A stretch of 37,704 nt of DNA from assembly GCA_937951685.1 (NCBI GenBank), contig CALFBG010000205.1, positions 1-37,704 on the forward strand, written 5' to 3'. The number at the start of each line of letters is the position of its first letter. Position 1 is the first letter of the stretch. The notes under the pieces were generated by a model. The model saw only the letters and a list, made by a program, of their open reading frames with translations. It did no database searches and was not told where the DNA came from. Position numbers and translations under genes: made by a program. This DNA comes from an uncultured Saprospiraceae bacterium. GTDB taxonomy: Bacteria > Bacteroidota > Bacteroidia > Chitinophagales > Saprospiraceae. Of this stretch, positions 1 to 7,631 are shown piece after piece.

Positions 1-142
1 TTCAGCTTTTTTTCGTCACCGCAGCTATGGCTGCATAAATTCTGAACAGAATTTACCGCTTGCGGATGGGATGCAAAAGAGCTTCGTCCTGAATCACAAG
101 CCTTTACCTTCAACTTCTAACATCATTTTAAAACAACTTCAT
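1..142. repeat. Truncated palindromic repeat element, right part
   Basis: AT-rich non-coding DNA with nested hairpins: GCAGC-TATG-GCTGC at 21-34 and the perfect inverted repeat AAATTCTG-AA-CAGAATTT at 37-54. It then has AAAAGAGCTTCGTCCTG near 76-92 and ends in TTTTAAAACAACTTCA (about 127-142). The same order (AGCTTTT, TC-rich stretch, small hairpin, AAAGAGCTTC-TCCTG, TTTAAACAACTTC) recurs at 35958-36162, so this is probably a second, diverged copy whose left end lies outside the window. The family is not identified. Confidence 0.6.
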
Positions 143-199
143 TATGAAAATTGAAACCCGCGCTACTTTTATTCAACATACTTTCTAAAAAATAAAATT

Positions 200-586
200 A
201 TGGCTTACGAAGCAGAAGGTCGTTTATACAAAAAATTTGATACGGCACAAGTAACAGATTCTTTCAAAAAAAGAGAATTTGTTTTAGAAATAGAAGACGG
301 AGCTTATACACAATTGATCAAATTTCAATTGACGCAAAATAATTGTGATAAGTTGGAGCCTTTCAACGAAGGCGATACGATAAAAATTAATTTTTCCTTA
401 CGAGGAAGAGAATATACCAAAGAAGGTCGTACGAGTTATTTCACTAACTTAGACGCGTGGAGAGTAGAAGGTGCCGGCAATAATGCGAATGCGCCAGCTC
501 AACCTGCAGCGGGGGCGGGATTAAACGATTTCCCTAAAGCAGATGATGCACCAGCTATAGATGCGAATGACGATTTACCCTTCTAA
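200..586 (+). CDS. DUF3127 domain protein with SSB-like acidic tail
   Basis: A 128-residue cytoplasmic protein without signal peptide. Residues 1 to about 90 match the DUF3127 family of Bacteroidota (start MAYEAEGRLYKKF, core DTIKINFSLRGREY), which looks like a small OB-type beta barrel. An Ala/Pro/Gly-rich linker (about 92-112) follows, and the protein ends in an acidic tip, DANDDLPF. That layout copies bacterial SSB, whose acidic DDIPF-type tip recruits DNA-repair and replication partners. A role in single-stranded nucleic-acid metabolism is inferred; the cellular function of DUF3127 is not established to my knowledge. The ATG lies behind an A-rich leader, usual for the phylum. A hairpin terminator at 616-651 closes the unit, so the gene is probably monocistronic. 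Confidence 0.85.
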   Translation: MAYEAEGRLYKKFDTAQVTDSFKKREFVLEIEDGAYTQLIKFQLTQNNCDKLEPFNEGDTIKINFSLRGREYTKEGRTSYFTNLDAWRVEGAGNNANAPAQPAAGAGLNDFPKADDAPAIDANDDLPF

Positions 587-615
587 CACTCTAGCAGTAC
601 GCAAGTGATGATTCG

Positions 616-660
616 ACAGGATTCAAGAGATTTATTTCTTTTGAATCCTGTTTGATTTTA
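616..660 (+). terminator. Rho-independent terminator after the DUF3127 gene
   Basis: ACAGGATTCAA (616-626) pairs with TTGAATCCTGT (641-651). A G-U pair and further A-T pairs extend the stem inward. The tract TTGATTTTA follows. It lies 30 bases after the DUF3127 stop codon. Confidence 0.8.
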
Positions 661-766
661 TGTATCTTATCTATGAAGTTGTTTTGTATTACGCTCCTGA
701 TTCCCTTACTTGGGTTTGTAATTGATCGGCTTGGACAATATTTCAGACCGCTTAGTCTTTATATCT

Positions 767-1315
767 ATGATGAAATTAATAACTACCACTTTATTTTTAG
801 GTCTTTTTCCGCTTTTAACAATCGGACAAACCCTTACAGGCATTGCCGCGCGCTGGGACGATAATTTGACGGAATGGAATATTTTCACAGACGACGGAGC
901 AGAAGACGAGGCACAAGGACAATTAGAGTTGCGCTGGGGAAGAGAAGGAAGGGAATGGGATTACCGGATTAATGACTATATCGGAAGCATCGAACAACGC
1001 TGGCGAGAAGATCCGACACAATGGGAAATGAGAGGCGACAATGAGATTATCACGGCACGTACCATCTGGTTTGACAACTTAACCGAATGGCGATTGACCG
1101 ATAACGATATTACGCTAACCCTCAAACCACGCTGGGGAACTTTTGCCAACGAATGGGTTATTGAAGAAGAGAAATACGGTAAATTCGAAATGTTCACCGA
1201 GTATGAGTTTGATCCGCGAGATTGGGTAATCATAGACGAATTGAGCGAAGACATCAGCCTAAATATGAAAATGGCGATTGTCTTCTTGGTGGTTTACCAC
1301 AGTATTCGAGCATAA
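767..1315 (+). CDS. Secreted Trp-repeat protein, unknown function
   Basis: About 182 residues from the ATG at 767 (a second ATG at 770 is equally good). An upstream in-frame TTG at 722 would put a polar stretch before the signal peptide and is not preferred. The N-terminus MMKLITTTLFLGLFPLLTIGQT is a typical Sec signal peptide. The mature part consists almost entirely of about six degenerate units of 20-28 residues with the core RW-x6-8-EW-x-[IVL], for example ARWDDNLTEWNIF, LRWGREGREWDYR, QRWREDPTQWEMR, TIWFDNLTEWRLT, PRWGTFANEWVIE and YEFDPRDWVII. The units are rich in Asp/Glu and Trp, which suggests short beta hairpins of a repeat sheet or propeller. I do not recognise a named family. A bidirectional terminator lies directly behind the stop. 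Confidence 0.75.
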   Translation: MMKLITTTLFLGLFPLLTIGQTLTGIAARWDDNLTEWNIFTDDGAEDEAQGQLELRWGREGREWDYRINDYIGSIEQRWREDPTQWEMRGDNEIITARTIWFDNLTEWRLTDNDITLTLKPRWGTFANEWVIEEEKYGKFEMFTEYEFDPRDWVIIDELSEDISLNMKMAIVFLVVYHSIRA

Positions 1316-1354
1316 AAAACGTCATTCCTGAGCAGTGCTCAACAATGACGTTTT
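1316..1354. terminator. Bidirectional terminator between convergent genes
   Basis: Perfect 11-bp stem AAAACGTCATT (1316-1326) / AATGACGTTTT (1344-1354), with an inner TGAGC-AGT-GCTCA hairpin (1329-1341). A and T tracts on the two sides make it work in both directions. It serves the Trp-repeat gene (+) and the Bcp gene (-). Confidence 0.88.
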
Positions 1355-1379
1355 AGCCTTTATTGGTCGTTAAAGATTT

Positions 1380-1841
1380 TTAAGCAACTTTTTCTAAAAT
1401 CTGTGCGGCATGATCCTTTGCTTTTACTTTGGTGTATAATCCTTCGATCTTTCCTTTCTCATCAATCACGAAAGTGGTGCGATACACGCCATCATATTTT
1501 TTGCCAAACATTTGTTTCGGTCCCCAAACTTTATACGCTTGTAAAACAGTTTGATCCGTATCTGCAAGCAATGGAAAAGGGAGTTCATGCTTCTTAATGA
1601 AGTTTTGGTGCTTCTTAGCGCTATCCGGACTAACCCCCAACAATTCAAACCCCGCCGCTTTTAATTCTGCGTAATTATCTCTCAGGTTACAAACTTCCAC
1701 GGTACAAGTCGGCGTATTATCTTTAGGATAAAAAAACAAGATTAATTTTTTGCCTTTGTAATCCTTCAAACTGATACTTTCGCCGTTCTCATCGAGCGCC
1801 GTAAAATCGGGTGCTTTATCTCCTATCTTTAAAGTTGTCAT
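1380..1841 (-). CDS. bcp: Thioredoxin-dependent peroxiredoxin, Bcp/PrxQ type
   Basis: A 153-residue cytoplasmic peroxidase that reduces hydrogen peroxide and organic hydroperoxides using thioredoxin. The AhpC/TSA fold starts at KIGDKAPDFTALDENG. The peroxidatic Cys46 sits in TPTCTVEVC and the resolving Cys51 is five residues on, the signature of the atypical 2-Cys PrxQ/Bcp subgroup. FFYPKDNTPTC and the later RTTFVIDEKG are standard family landmarks. The start is the ATG at 1841; the frame remains open upstream into the M23 gene, but that extension has no homology to the fold. It is last in a minus-strand series, 88 bases behind the M23 peptidase gene. Confidence 0.93.
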   Translation of the reverse strand: MTTLKIGDKAPDFTALDENGESISLKDYKGKKLILFFYPKDNTPTCTVEVCNLRDNYAELKAAGFELLGVSPDSAKKHQNFIKKHELPFPLLADTDQTVLQAYKVWGPKQMFGKKYDGVYRTTFVIDEKGKIEGLYTKVKAKDHAAQILEKVA

Positions 1842-1929
1842 TAGTAGTGTTTTAAATTTTAAAATACGTTGTAGGAGGATAACAATTTTAAGCCAAAGTT
1901 GTTGAGTTAAAACAAAAACTTCCGCATCC

Positions 1930-3654
1930 TTAACGCGTAAAAGGACGCTCAAAGACGGAGCGATTCCCCCGATCATCTTGAACTTCCAAACGCAGCATAT
2001 GTTTCCCTTTTCCAATCCGTCCATCGAAGCGATGCGTTAGCAAGTCTTTCTTCGCATCGTAGGAAAAAAGTATCCATTGTCCATCGACGGTGGCCGTGTA
2101 GCTAAACTCATCCAGATTACGAGCTACGGAATAATTCTCTTTGATTGAAAAACTCATTTTCGAAAAGCCGCGCATATCCTTCTTAAATCTTTTAGGAATA
2201 ATTCGAGGTGCCTTTTCGTCAACCATGATCGAATAATCGCCAAAATCTCTCACCTTAGCCATTAGCCTTCCATCTTTCCAAGTCCCACCACAATTTTTTA
2301 CTTTATTATCTTTACCACAATAGGCAATAAATGCTTTCGTACGCAAAGAATCCGGCAAACCTACTGGTCGAATCCCGATATCGAAATAACGATGGACGGG
2401 CATTTTATAATCATGTATATGATGTACCGAAGAATAGACGCCATTTGATTTTTCGGCACTGGCTTGGTATTGTAAATAGAGCGGTTCGTAAAGACTATTT
2501 TTTGGAAAAAACAAATATAAGGAAGCTGTTTCAATCATATTCTCTTCTTGGTAAGGAAGGATATAATTATACGTTTTGGAGGGTGGCGGGGAAATTTCTT
2601 TGCGCTTGACCCAAAACTCTAAGCTTGCCGTATTTCCATCGTAGTCTTTCGCTTTGAGGGTGATTTTGCTCGTCTGATGTTGATGCAAATCAATGACACC
2701 GTTCCCCAATTGATTTGGATAAATCGATAATTTATTTCCCGGAAGGGCATAACAACGATTAAAATAACTCTTCTTTGTTACTTGCTCTTCGTAATCCAAA
2801 TGAGCATTGATGTAGCGCGTTTCATCGAAAGCAAAAGTTTCCATTTCAAAATCGTAGATCAACTGATCATCTTGATACATCGCCACTGAATAAACGCCAT
2901 TCCAATTCGCAACGCCCGCGAAATGATCGTAAGTTTTTAGCCCAAATCCTGCACGCCACGCACCGATACTCATCGTGTCTCCTTTAATTTTATATCGGTT
3001 GTTTTTTAGTTGAATCAACTTCAGGATTTGGGTCGCTTGGGTAACTCTTTTATCGTTAAGTGAATAGATTTTGAGCTCGTGAAGTTTTGGGGGACGATTA
3101 TCCGTTACTTGAATGCCAAAAAGTAGAGGATTAATAGGTTTTTCCGTTTTGGTATCTCGAATTTCGAAGTGTAAATGTGGTCCGTAAGATCGTCCAGAAA
3201 GACCCAATTTCCCAAGTTCCTCTCCTTTAGTTAGGGAAAACTCCCCTGGTTTTGGAAAAAGTTCTAGTTCGTAAGTTTGCGCTTTATACTGTGCGCTTTC
3301 AACGTAATCTTCTAAAGCTTTGCTAAAACGATCAAGGTGCGCATAGACGCTCGTATAACCATTGGGATGATCTACATAAATCACTTTACCGTATCCACCC
3401 GCTGCTACTTTTATGCGAGAAACATAACCTTCAGCAATCGCTAAAATAGGTTCTCCAATTTTTCCGTTCCGCGATTTAATGTCGATGCCGGCGTGAAAAT
3501 GATTGGGTCTTAATTCCCCAAACGTACCGGATAATTTAATACTATGCGTTACGGGAGAACGAAAATAATCTTGTGGATAATTTTTACGGGAGGGCAAAGC
3601 ACTAAAACTCAATGCACTACCTAAGACAACGAAAAGGAACAGTAATGTTCGCAT
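1930..3654 (-). CDS. Secreted M23 family metallopeptidase
   Basis: 574 residues with signal peptide MRTLLFLFVVLGSALSFSA. The LytM/M23 zinc peptidase domain spans roughly residues 33-185. The zinc ligands are probably H54 and D58 (HFHAGID) and the second His of HLH (H160, H162); H106 in YAHLD is the likely catalytic His. Such enzymes cut peptidoglycan cross-links in the periplasm. All ligands are present, so it should be active, unlike EnvC/NlpD-type regulators. The remaining 390 residues are beta-rich (for example NRYKIKGDTMSIGAWRAGFG and the basic, glycine-rich end) and probably form Ig-like or cell-wall binding domains; I cannot assign them. It sits between aat and bcp on the same strand, with a 207-base spacer upstream. 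Confidence 0.9.
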   Translation of the reverse strand: MRTLLFLFVVLGSALSFSALPSRKNYPQDYFRSPVTHSIKLSGTFGELRPNHFHAGIDIKSRNGKIGEPILAIAEGYVSRIKVAAGGYGKVIYVDHPNGYTSVYAHLDRFSKALEDYVESAQYKAQTYELELFPKPGEFSLTKGEELGKLGLSGRSYGPHLHFEIRDTKTEKPINPLLFGIQVTDNRPPKLHELKIYSLNDKRVTQATQILKLIQLKNNRYKIKGDTMSIGAWRAGFGLKTYDHFAGVANWNGVYSVAMYQDDQLIYDFEMETFAFDETRYINAHLDYEEQVTKKSYFNRCYALPGNKLSIYPNQLGNGVIDLHQHQTSKITLKAKDYDGNTASLEFWVKRKEISPPPSKTYNYILPYQEENMIETASLYLFFPKNSLYEPLYLQYQASAEKSNGVYSSVHHIHDYKMPVHRYFDIGIRPVGLPDSLRTKAFIAYCGKDNKVKNCGGTWKDGRLMAKVRDFGDYSIMVDEKAPRIIPKRFKKDMRGFSKMSFSIKENYSVARNLDEFSYTATVDGQWILFSYDAKKDLLTHRFDGRIGKGKHMLRLEVQDDRGNRSVFERPFTR

Positions 3655-3861
3655 GAAAAATTTGTTTTTGGTGATTCTTCTGGCAAGCTATTATTTATGC
3701 TAGAAAACCATTTTTTGATCAAAATACGGAGAAGCCGTTTCTCAAAGCGATGATAAATATTTACGAAACGTTTAAAGTAGCAATGCTATTTTTCGATCGC
3801 TGACAAAAGAATTGAAATGTGTTTAAATGAATTTTTACGATTAGTTTTTCGATACCTCGAA

Positions 3862-4581
3862 CTAAGCATTTTTCCAGATTAATTTTGGATCGAAACGAGG
3901 TCCCCAACTTTCCTGCACGGTTTCCTCGGCGGCATTGTTAGCCATTATTTTTAAAAAATCCTTTCTAGGAATGCCACGTCCTCCCAAAGTTTCTAGATGC
4001 TGCGTTTCTTGCTGGCAATCTACGAGTTCGTATCCCCAAGCGTGCAAGTGCTTCACCAAACTAATAAAACCAAATTTAGAGGCGTTACTAACTTTCGCAA
4101 ACATCGATTCTCCGTAGAAACACTTCCCGAGGGCTACGCCGTACAATCCCCCCACCAGCACTCCTTTTTGCCAAACTTCAACAGAATGTGCGAAGCCCAA
4201 ATCAAATAAGCGCGTATAAGCATCAATCATATCCGTTGAGATCCAAGTACTTCCACTTTGTCCCTTTCGTGGCTGCCGTTGACAAGAACGAATGACCCCA
4301 TCAAAATCTTGGTCAAAACTCAGCTCCAATTTTTTTTGATTAAAATAAGGACGCATACTCTTCGAAACTTTGAGTTCGTCGGGAAAAACTACAAAACGGG
4401 GATCAGGACTCCACCAAAGGATGGGATCTTCTGGGTTAAACCAAGGAAAAAGACCAATTCTGTAGGCTAGCAGTAAGCGCTCGACAGATAAATCACCTCC
4501 TACTGCGAGAATACCATCCTCATTAGCTAGTTCTGGATGTGGAAAAGCGAGTTCATTTTCTGTTAACCAAAATACGGGCAC
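3862..4581 (-). CDS. aat: Leucyl/phenylalanyl-tRNA-protein transferase
   Basis: 239 residues, the usual length for the family. Aat transfers Leu or Phe from aminoacyl-tRNA to the N-terminal Lys or Arg of proteins and so creates primary N-degrons in the cytoplasm. Hallmarks are LTENELAFPHPELA near the N-terminus, GLFPWFNPEDPILWWSPDPR (residues 43-62), GLYGVALGKCFYGESMF in the GNAT-like core, and VDCQQETQHLETLGG close to the C-terminus. The next gene upstream is clpS, the adaptor that delivers these N-degrons to ClpA(P), so the two gene products act in sequence. A hairpin between clpS and aat (4721-4755) may reduce read-through and give aat its own level. Confidence 0.96.
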   Translation of the reverse strand: MPVFWLTENELAFPHPELANEDGILAVGGDLSVERLLLAYRIGLFPWFNPEDPILWWSPDPRFVVFPDELKVSKSMRPYFNQKKLELSFDQDFDGVIRSCQRQPRKGQSGSTWISTDMIDAYTRLFDLGFAHSVEVWQKGVLVGGLYGVALGKCFYGESMFAKVSNASKFGFISLVKHLHAWGYELVDCQQETQHLETLGGRGIPRKDFLKIMANNAAEETVQESWGPRFDPKLIWKNA

Positions 4582-4720
4582 TTCAGGTATTTATTTTAGG
4601 TGTTAAGCTAGCGTCATTTACGTAGCACATTTTTTTGTAATCTCACACCGTAAAATTGTGCAAATTACATTCGCTTGCTTTGACAAATTAAAAAGGCTCT
4701 TGAACAACTTCCTTCATAAA

Positions 4721-4755
4721 AATACAGTAATGACCTTTTTGACCATTACTGTATT
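4721..4755 (-). terminator. Hairpin between clpS and aat
   Basis: Perfect 12-bp inverted repeat AATACAGTAATG (4721-4732) / CATTACTGTATT (4744-4755) with an 11-base loop. Read on the minus strand, the stem is followed by TTTTTAT, as expected for an intrinsic terminator of clpS located before aat. Confidence 0.7.
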
Positions 4756-4783
4756 GAGCGTAATTCTCTAGAAAAAGCTAAGC

Positions 4784-5083
4784 TTACTTCGTCGTTTCAA
4801 TTACTGCGGATAGACCTCTATCCACTAAAGCGTCCTTAAAAGGTTTCAAAACCAATTTTGGAGCAGTCTTAACCGTTGCCTTACCCTTAAAATGAATAAG
4901 TAAAGAAAGCTGTTCTGCTTGTTCAGAACTATAGTTCAAAATTTCAACAAAGGATTGGATTACCCAATCGAAAGTGTTGACCTCATCATTATAGACAATT
5001 AGCTGCGACTGTATTCCAACATCTGTCGATGCTTCCATTAAGAGCACTTCTTCTATGTCTTCTGTAGTTTGGTTATAGCCCAT
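4784..5083 (-). CDS. clpS: ATP-dependent Clp protease adaptor ClpS
   Basis: 99 residues, the normal size. ClpS binds N-terminal Leu, Phe, Tyr or Trp and passes the substrate to ClpA for unfolding. The motif LIVYNDEVNTFDWVIQSF (residues about 28-45) holds the conserved N-D-x-x-N-T/F pocket residues. The end, DALVDRGLSAVIE, matches the family's closing helix/strand. The N-terminal 25 residues form the usual flexible tail. It lies downstream of the peroxiredoxin gene (47-base gap) and upstream of aat on one strand. clpA and clpP are not in the window. Confidence 0.95.
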   Translation of the reverse strand: MGYNQTTEDIEEVLLMEASTDVGIQSQLIVYNDEVNTFDWVIQSFVEILNYSSEQAEQLSLLIHFKGKATVKTAPKLVLKPFKDALVDRGLSAVIETTK

Positions 5084-5130
5084 TATGAAATATTTTTATG
5101 ATAAATACATTAAACTTAGTAATATATAAA

Positions 5131-5601
5131 CTAGTTTAGGCGCGATAAAGTTTCCTTTACCTTAGAAAAATCTGGTAAATCCCCCGCAGACTCTAATACT
5201 TCTGCGTACTGTACCATTCCTTCTTTGTCGATCACAAAAGCTGCGCGTTTTGAGACTCCTTTCATATCCAAAACAAAATCTTCGTATAAAGCGCCATAGG
5301 CACGAGATACATTTTTGTTAAAATCGGATAAAAGTGGAAAATTATATTTTTCTATTTCTTTAAATTTCTCTAGTGTGAATAAAGAATCTACGGATATTGC
5401 TAAAATCTGAGCATCCAATCCTTCATAAGTGCTAATATCGTCTCTCATCGTACAAAGCTCCGTGGTACACACTCCCGTAAACGCTAATGGGAAAAAAAGT
5501 AATACTACATTTTTGCCTTTATAGTTTTCTAAAGAAACTTCAGCAGTATCAGAAGCGCGAAGCGTGAAATTAGGGGCTTTATCTCCAATTTTAATGATCA
5601 T
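5131..5601 (-). CDS. Peroxiredoxin, AhpE-like
   Basis: 156-residue AhpC/TSA-fold protein starting KIGDKAPNFTLRASD. The active-site stretch FFPLAFTGVCTTELC carries peroxidatic Cys45 and a second Cys at 50. PLAFTGVC is typical of the AhpE-like group, so this is a different subfamily from the Bcp protein at 1380-1841. It should reduce peroxides in the cytoplasm. RAAFVIDKEGMVQY is the conserved C-terminal strand. It is the first gene of the minus-strand series that continues with clpS and aat. A possible -7 element (TATCTTTG on the minus strand, 5764-5771) lies about 165 bases upstream, without a clear -33 partner. Confidence 0.9.
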   Translation of the reverse strand: MIIKIGDKAPNFTLRASDTAEVSLENYKGKNVVLLFFPLAFTGVCTTELCTMRDDISTYEGLDAQILAISVDSLFTLEKFKEIEKYNFPLLSDFNKNVSRAYGALYEDFVLDMKGVSKRAAFVIDKEGMVQYAEVLESAGDLPDFSKVKETLSRLN

Positions 5602-5902
5602 TTTATTGCTAGTGTTATAGGGTGAAAGTTTATTTTGATCAGCGATGGCATACCAAAATAAAATAAAATCTTGTTGCTAAGGAATTTTCGCTTAAGCTAG
5701 GGCTTATTTTAAACTTACCGCAATGTTGGTAAAATACTAGCCATTTAAAAAAGCCTAAGTTTTCAAAGATATGGAATTGCGTTGAATTTTTAATTGATGT
5801 ACGCTCAAAATTGATCGCAAAAATGTAAATTTTAGCTATATTCGGCGAATATGACGAGAATCATACTTTTTTAAAACTCATTTCTATTCTTTTCCTACTA
5901 GC
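5602..5902. other. Divergent intergenic region
   Basis: 301 bases between the divergent peroxiredoxin (-) and EamA transporter (+) genes. AT-rich. TATCTTTG on the minus strand at 5764-5771 matches the Bacteroidota -7 pattern TAnnTTTG. On the plus strand TATATTCG (about 5839-5846) is one base away from it. No RNA gene, repeat or strong hairpin was seen. Confidence 0.4.
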
Positions 5903-6808
5903 ATGAAGGCAAAACAGCGCGCTTACCTAGAACTACATTTCGCCGTACTTTTGTTTGGTTTGACTGCTATTTTGGGAGACCTCATTCATCTATCTGCCTT
6001 GTTAATTGTATGGTGGCGCGTTTTGATTACTTGTATCAGTCTCTTTTTCTTGATTCGTTTTGGTAAAGTTTTACGGAAAATTCCCCGTAAAATTGTATTC
6101 CAATTTATGGGAATTGGCGTTTTAGTGGCGCTCCATTGGCTTTGCTTTTTTGGTGCCGTAAAGTATTCCAATGCATCCATTTGCCTAGTTTGCATGGCAA
6201 CAACCTCATTTTTCACCTCTTTTCTAGAACCTTTGCTGCTCCAACAACGCATCAAATGGTACGAAATGCTTTTGGGTTTACTCATCATTCCCGGGATGAT
6301 TCTGGTGGTGAATAATACGGAACTTTCGATGATGACGGGAATTGTAGTCGGATTACTGTCCGCCTTCCTCGCTGCGGTCTTTTCTATTCTCAATAAAAAA
6401 ATGGTCGATCAAGCGGATCCTATGAGTATTACTTTCTTGGAATTGGGGAGTGCTTGGTTATTTCTTAGCTTGCTCTTACCGCTTTACTTTTACTATAATC
6501 CCGAAGCAAGCTTTTTGCCCAATCAAGCAGACTTTGGCTATTTGGCCATCTTAGCCTTGTTGTGTACTACACTCGCATATGTGCTATCGCTCAGAGCCTT
6601 GAAACACATTTCTGCTTTTGCGTCTAATTTAACTATTAACCTCGAACCCGTTTACGGAATTCTACTAGCTTATTTCATCTTACAAGAAAACGAAGAATTA
6701 AGCAATGGTTTTTACTACGGCGTCTGTATCATCTTAATTGCCGTTTTCTCTTACCCCTTTTTGACGAGGTTGTTTGAAGACAAAAGTATAAATACGAAGA
6801 CAAATTAA
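5903..6808 (+). CDS. EamA/DMT-family transporter
   Basis: 301 residues with about ten hydrophobic membrane segments in two EamA repeats. Visible helices include LHFAVLLFGLTAILGDLIHLSA, LLIVWWRVLITCISLFFLI, FMGIGVLVALHWLCFFGAV and, in the second half, GYLAILALLCTTLAYVLSL and GFYYGVCIILIAVFSYPFL. The conserved repeat end LEPVYGILLAYFILQENEEL is clear. It is an inner-membrane carrier of the drug/metabolite superfamily; export of amino acids or other metabolites is usual for the family, but the substrate cannot be read from the sequence. It stands alone, divergent from the peroxiredoxin gene. Confidence 0.9.
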   Translation: MKAKQRAYLELHFAVLLFGLTAILGDLIHLSALLIVWWRVLITCISLFFLIRFGKVLRKIPRKIVFQFMGIGVLVALHWLCFFGAVKYSNASICLVCMATTSFFTSFLEPLLLQQRIKWYEMLLGLLIIPGMILVVNNTELSMMTGIVVGLLSAFLAAVFSILNKKMVDQADPMSITFLELGSAWLFLSLLLPLYFYYNPEASFLPNQADFGYLAILALLCTTLAYVLSLRALKHISAFASNLTINLEPVYGILLAYFILQENEELSNGFYYGVCIILIAVFSYPFLTRLFEDKSINTKTN

Positions 6809-6907
6809 CCCACTGATTTAACTAGCTTTGGTTCTTTACAAAAGTTACGAAAGACAACAAAACTATGTAGTCCCTTTCTCCCCGCGCAATTCTTTTACAC
6901 TAGGAAG

Positions 6908-6938
6908 TTGTTTAACGGATGCTTTTCTCCTATTTTTG
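6908..6938 (+). promoter_or_regulatory. Bacteroidota-type promoter of the O-methyltransferase gene
   Basis: TTG at 6908-6910 and TATTTTTG at 6931-6938 with a 20-base spacer fit the -33/-7 pattern TTG-N17-23-TAnnTTTG. The -7 box ends 16 bases before the ATG at 6955. It also rules out the in-frame ATG at 6919 as translation start. Confidence 0.7.
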
Positions 6939-6954
6939 CAAAAAGAAATCATTT

Positions 6955-7590
6955 ATGAATTTTTCCTTGAAAAAGATTAATGCTTACTGCGAAGCGCACA
7001 CGACCGAACAATCTGAGGTATTGTACGAGTTAGAGCGCGAAACCTATCTCAAAACGCTCGCACCACAAATGTTATCCGGACATTTACAAGGACAATTTCT
7101 GAGTTTCATCAGCCAAATGATTCAGCCAAAGTGTATACTGGAAATTGGTACTTTTACGGGTTACTCAGCGATTGCTTTAGCCAAAGGGCTTGCTCCGGGT
7201 GGCATGTTGCATACAATTGAAGCGAACGAAGAACTGGCACACATTAGCAACAAATACATCAAAAAAGCAGGATTGACCGATCGCATTACGACTTACTGCA
7301 CGGATGCCAAGCAACTCATCAAAGAATTAGATTTGACCTTTGACTTGGTCTTTATTGATGCGGGTAAAAACGACTATGAGCTTTATTACGATTTGGTTTT
7401 TGATAAAGTGAAGTCGGGCGGCTACCTCTTGGCAGACAATGTACTTTGGAGTGGAAAAGTCGTACAAGCTACGCACGACAAAGACACCCAAACAATTGAC
7501 CGCTTCAATAAAAAAGTACAGCAAGACCCACGGGTAGAAAATATTTTATTACCGATCAGAGACGGATTAATTTTAATGCGTAAGCGATAA
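6955..7590 (+). CDS. Class I SAM-dependent O-methyltransferase (COMT-like)
   Basis: 211 residues from the ATG at 6955. It belongs to the cation-dependent O-methyltransferase family 3. The SAM-binding motif LEIGTFTGYSAIALAKGL covers residues 62-79. E89 in HTIEANEEL should bind the ribose, and the metal ligands are expected at D135 (FIDAGKNDY) and D161/N162 (ADNVLWSG). It methylates a hydroxyl group of a small aromatic or catechol-like substrate in the cytoplasm; the exact substrate cannot be told. An in-frame ATG at 6919 lies inside the promoter and is unlikely. The deacetylase gene follows after 41 bases. Confidence 0.92.
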   Translation: MNFSLKKINAYCEAHTTEQSEVLYELERETYLKTLAPQMLSGHLQGQFLSFISQMIQPKCILEIGTFTGYSAIALAKGLAPGGMLHTIEANEELAHISNKYIKKAGLTDRITTYCTDAKQLIKELDLTFDLVFIDAGKNDYELYYDLVFDKVKSGGYLLADNVLWSGKVVQATHDKDTQTIDRFNKKVQQDPRVENILLPIRDGLILMRKR

Positions 7591-7631
7591 GCAAGCGCTT
7601 TTTATTTGTTTTGGTCTTGAATTTTTTACTT

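Noticed and set aside
722..766. Upstream TTG start of the Trp-repeat protein
   Set aside because: It would place 15 polar residues before the signal peptide; ATG 767 or 770 starts a textbook one.
1842..2024. N-terminal extension of the Bcp peroxiredoxin
   Set aside because: The extension overlaps the M23 gene and has no homology to the peroxiredoxin fold; the family start is at ATG 1841.
7581..7612. Possible terminator AAGCG/CGCTT behind the O-methyltransferase gene
   Set aside because: Only a five-base stem; the next gene starts 41 bases later and could be co-transcribed.
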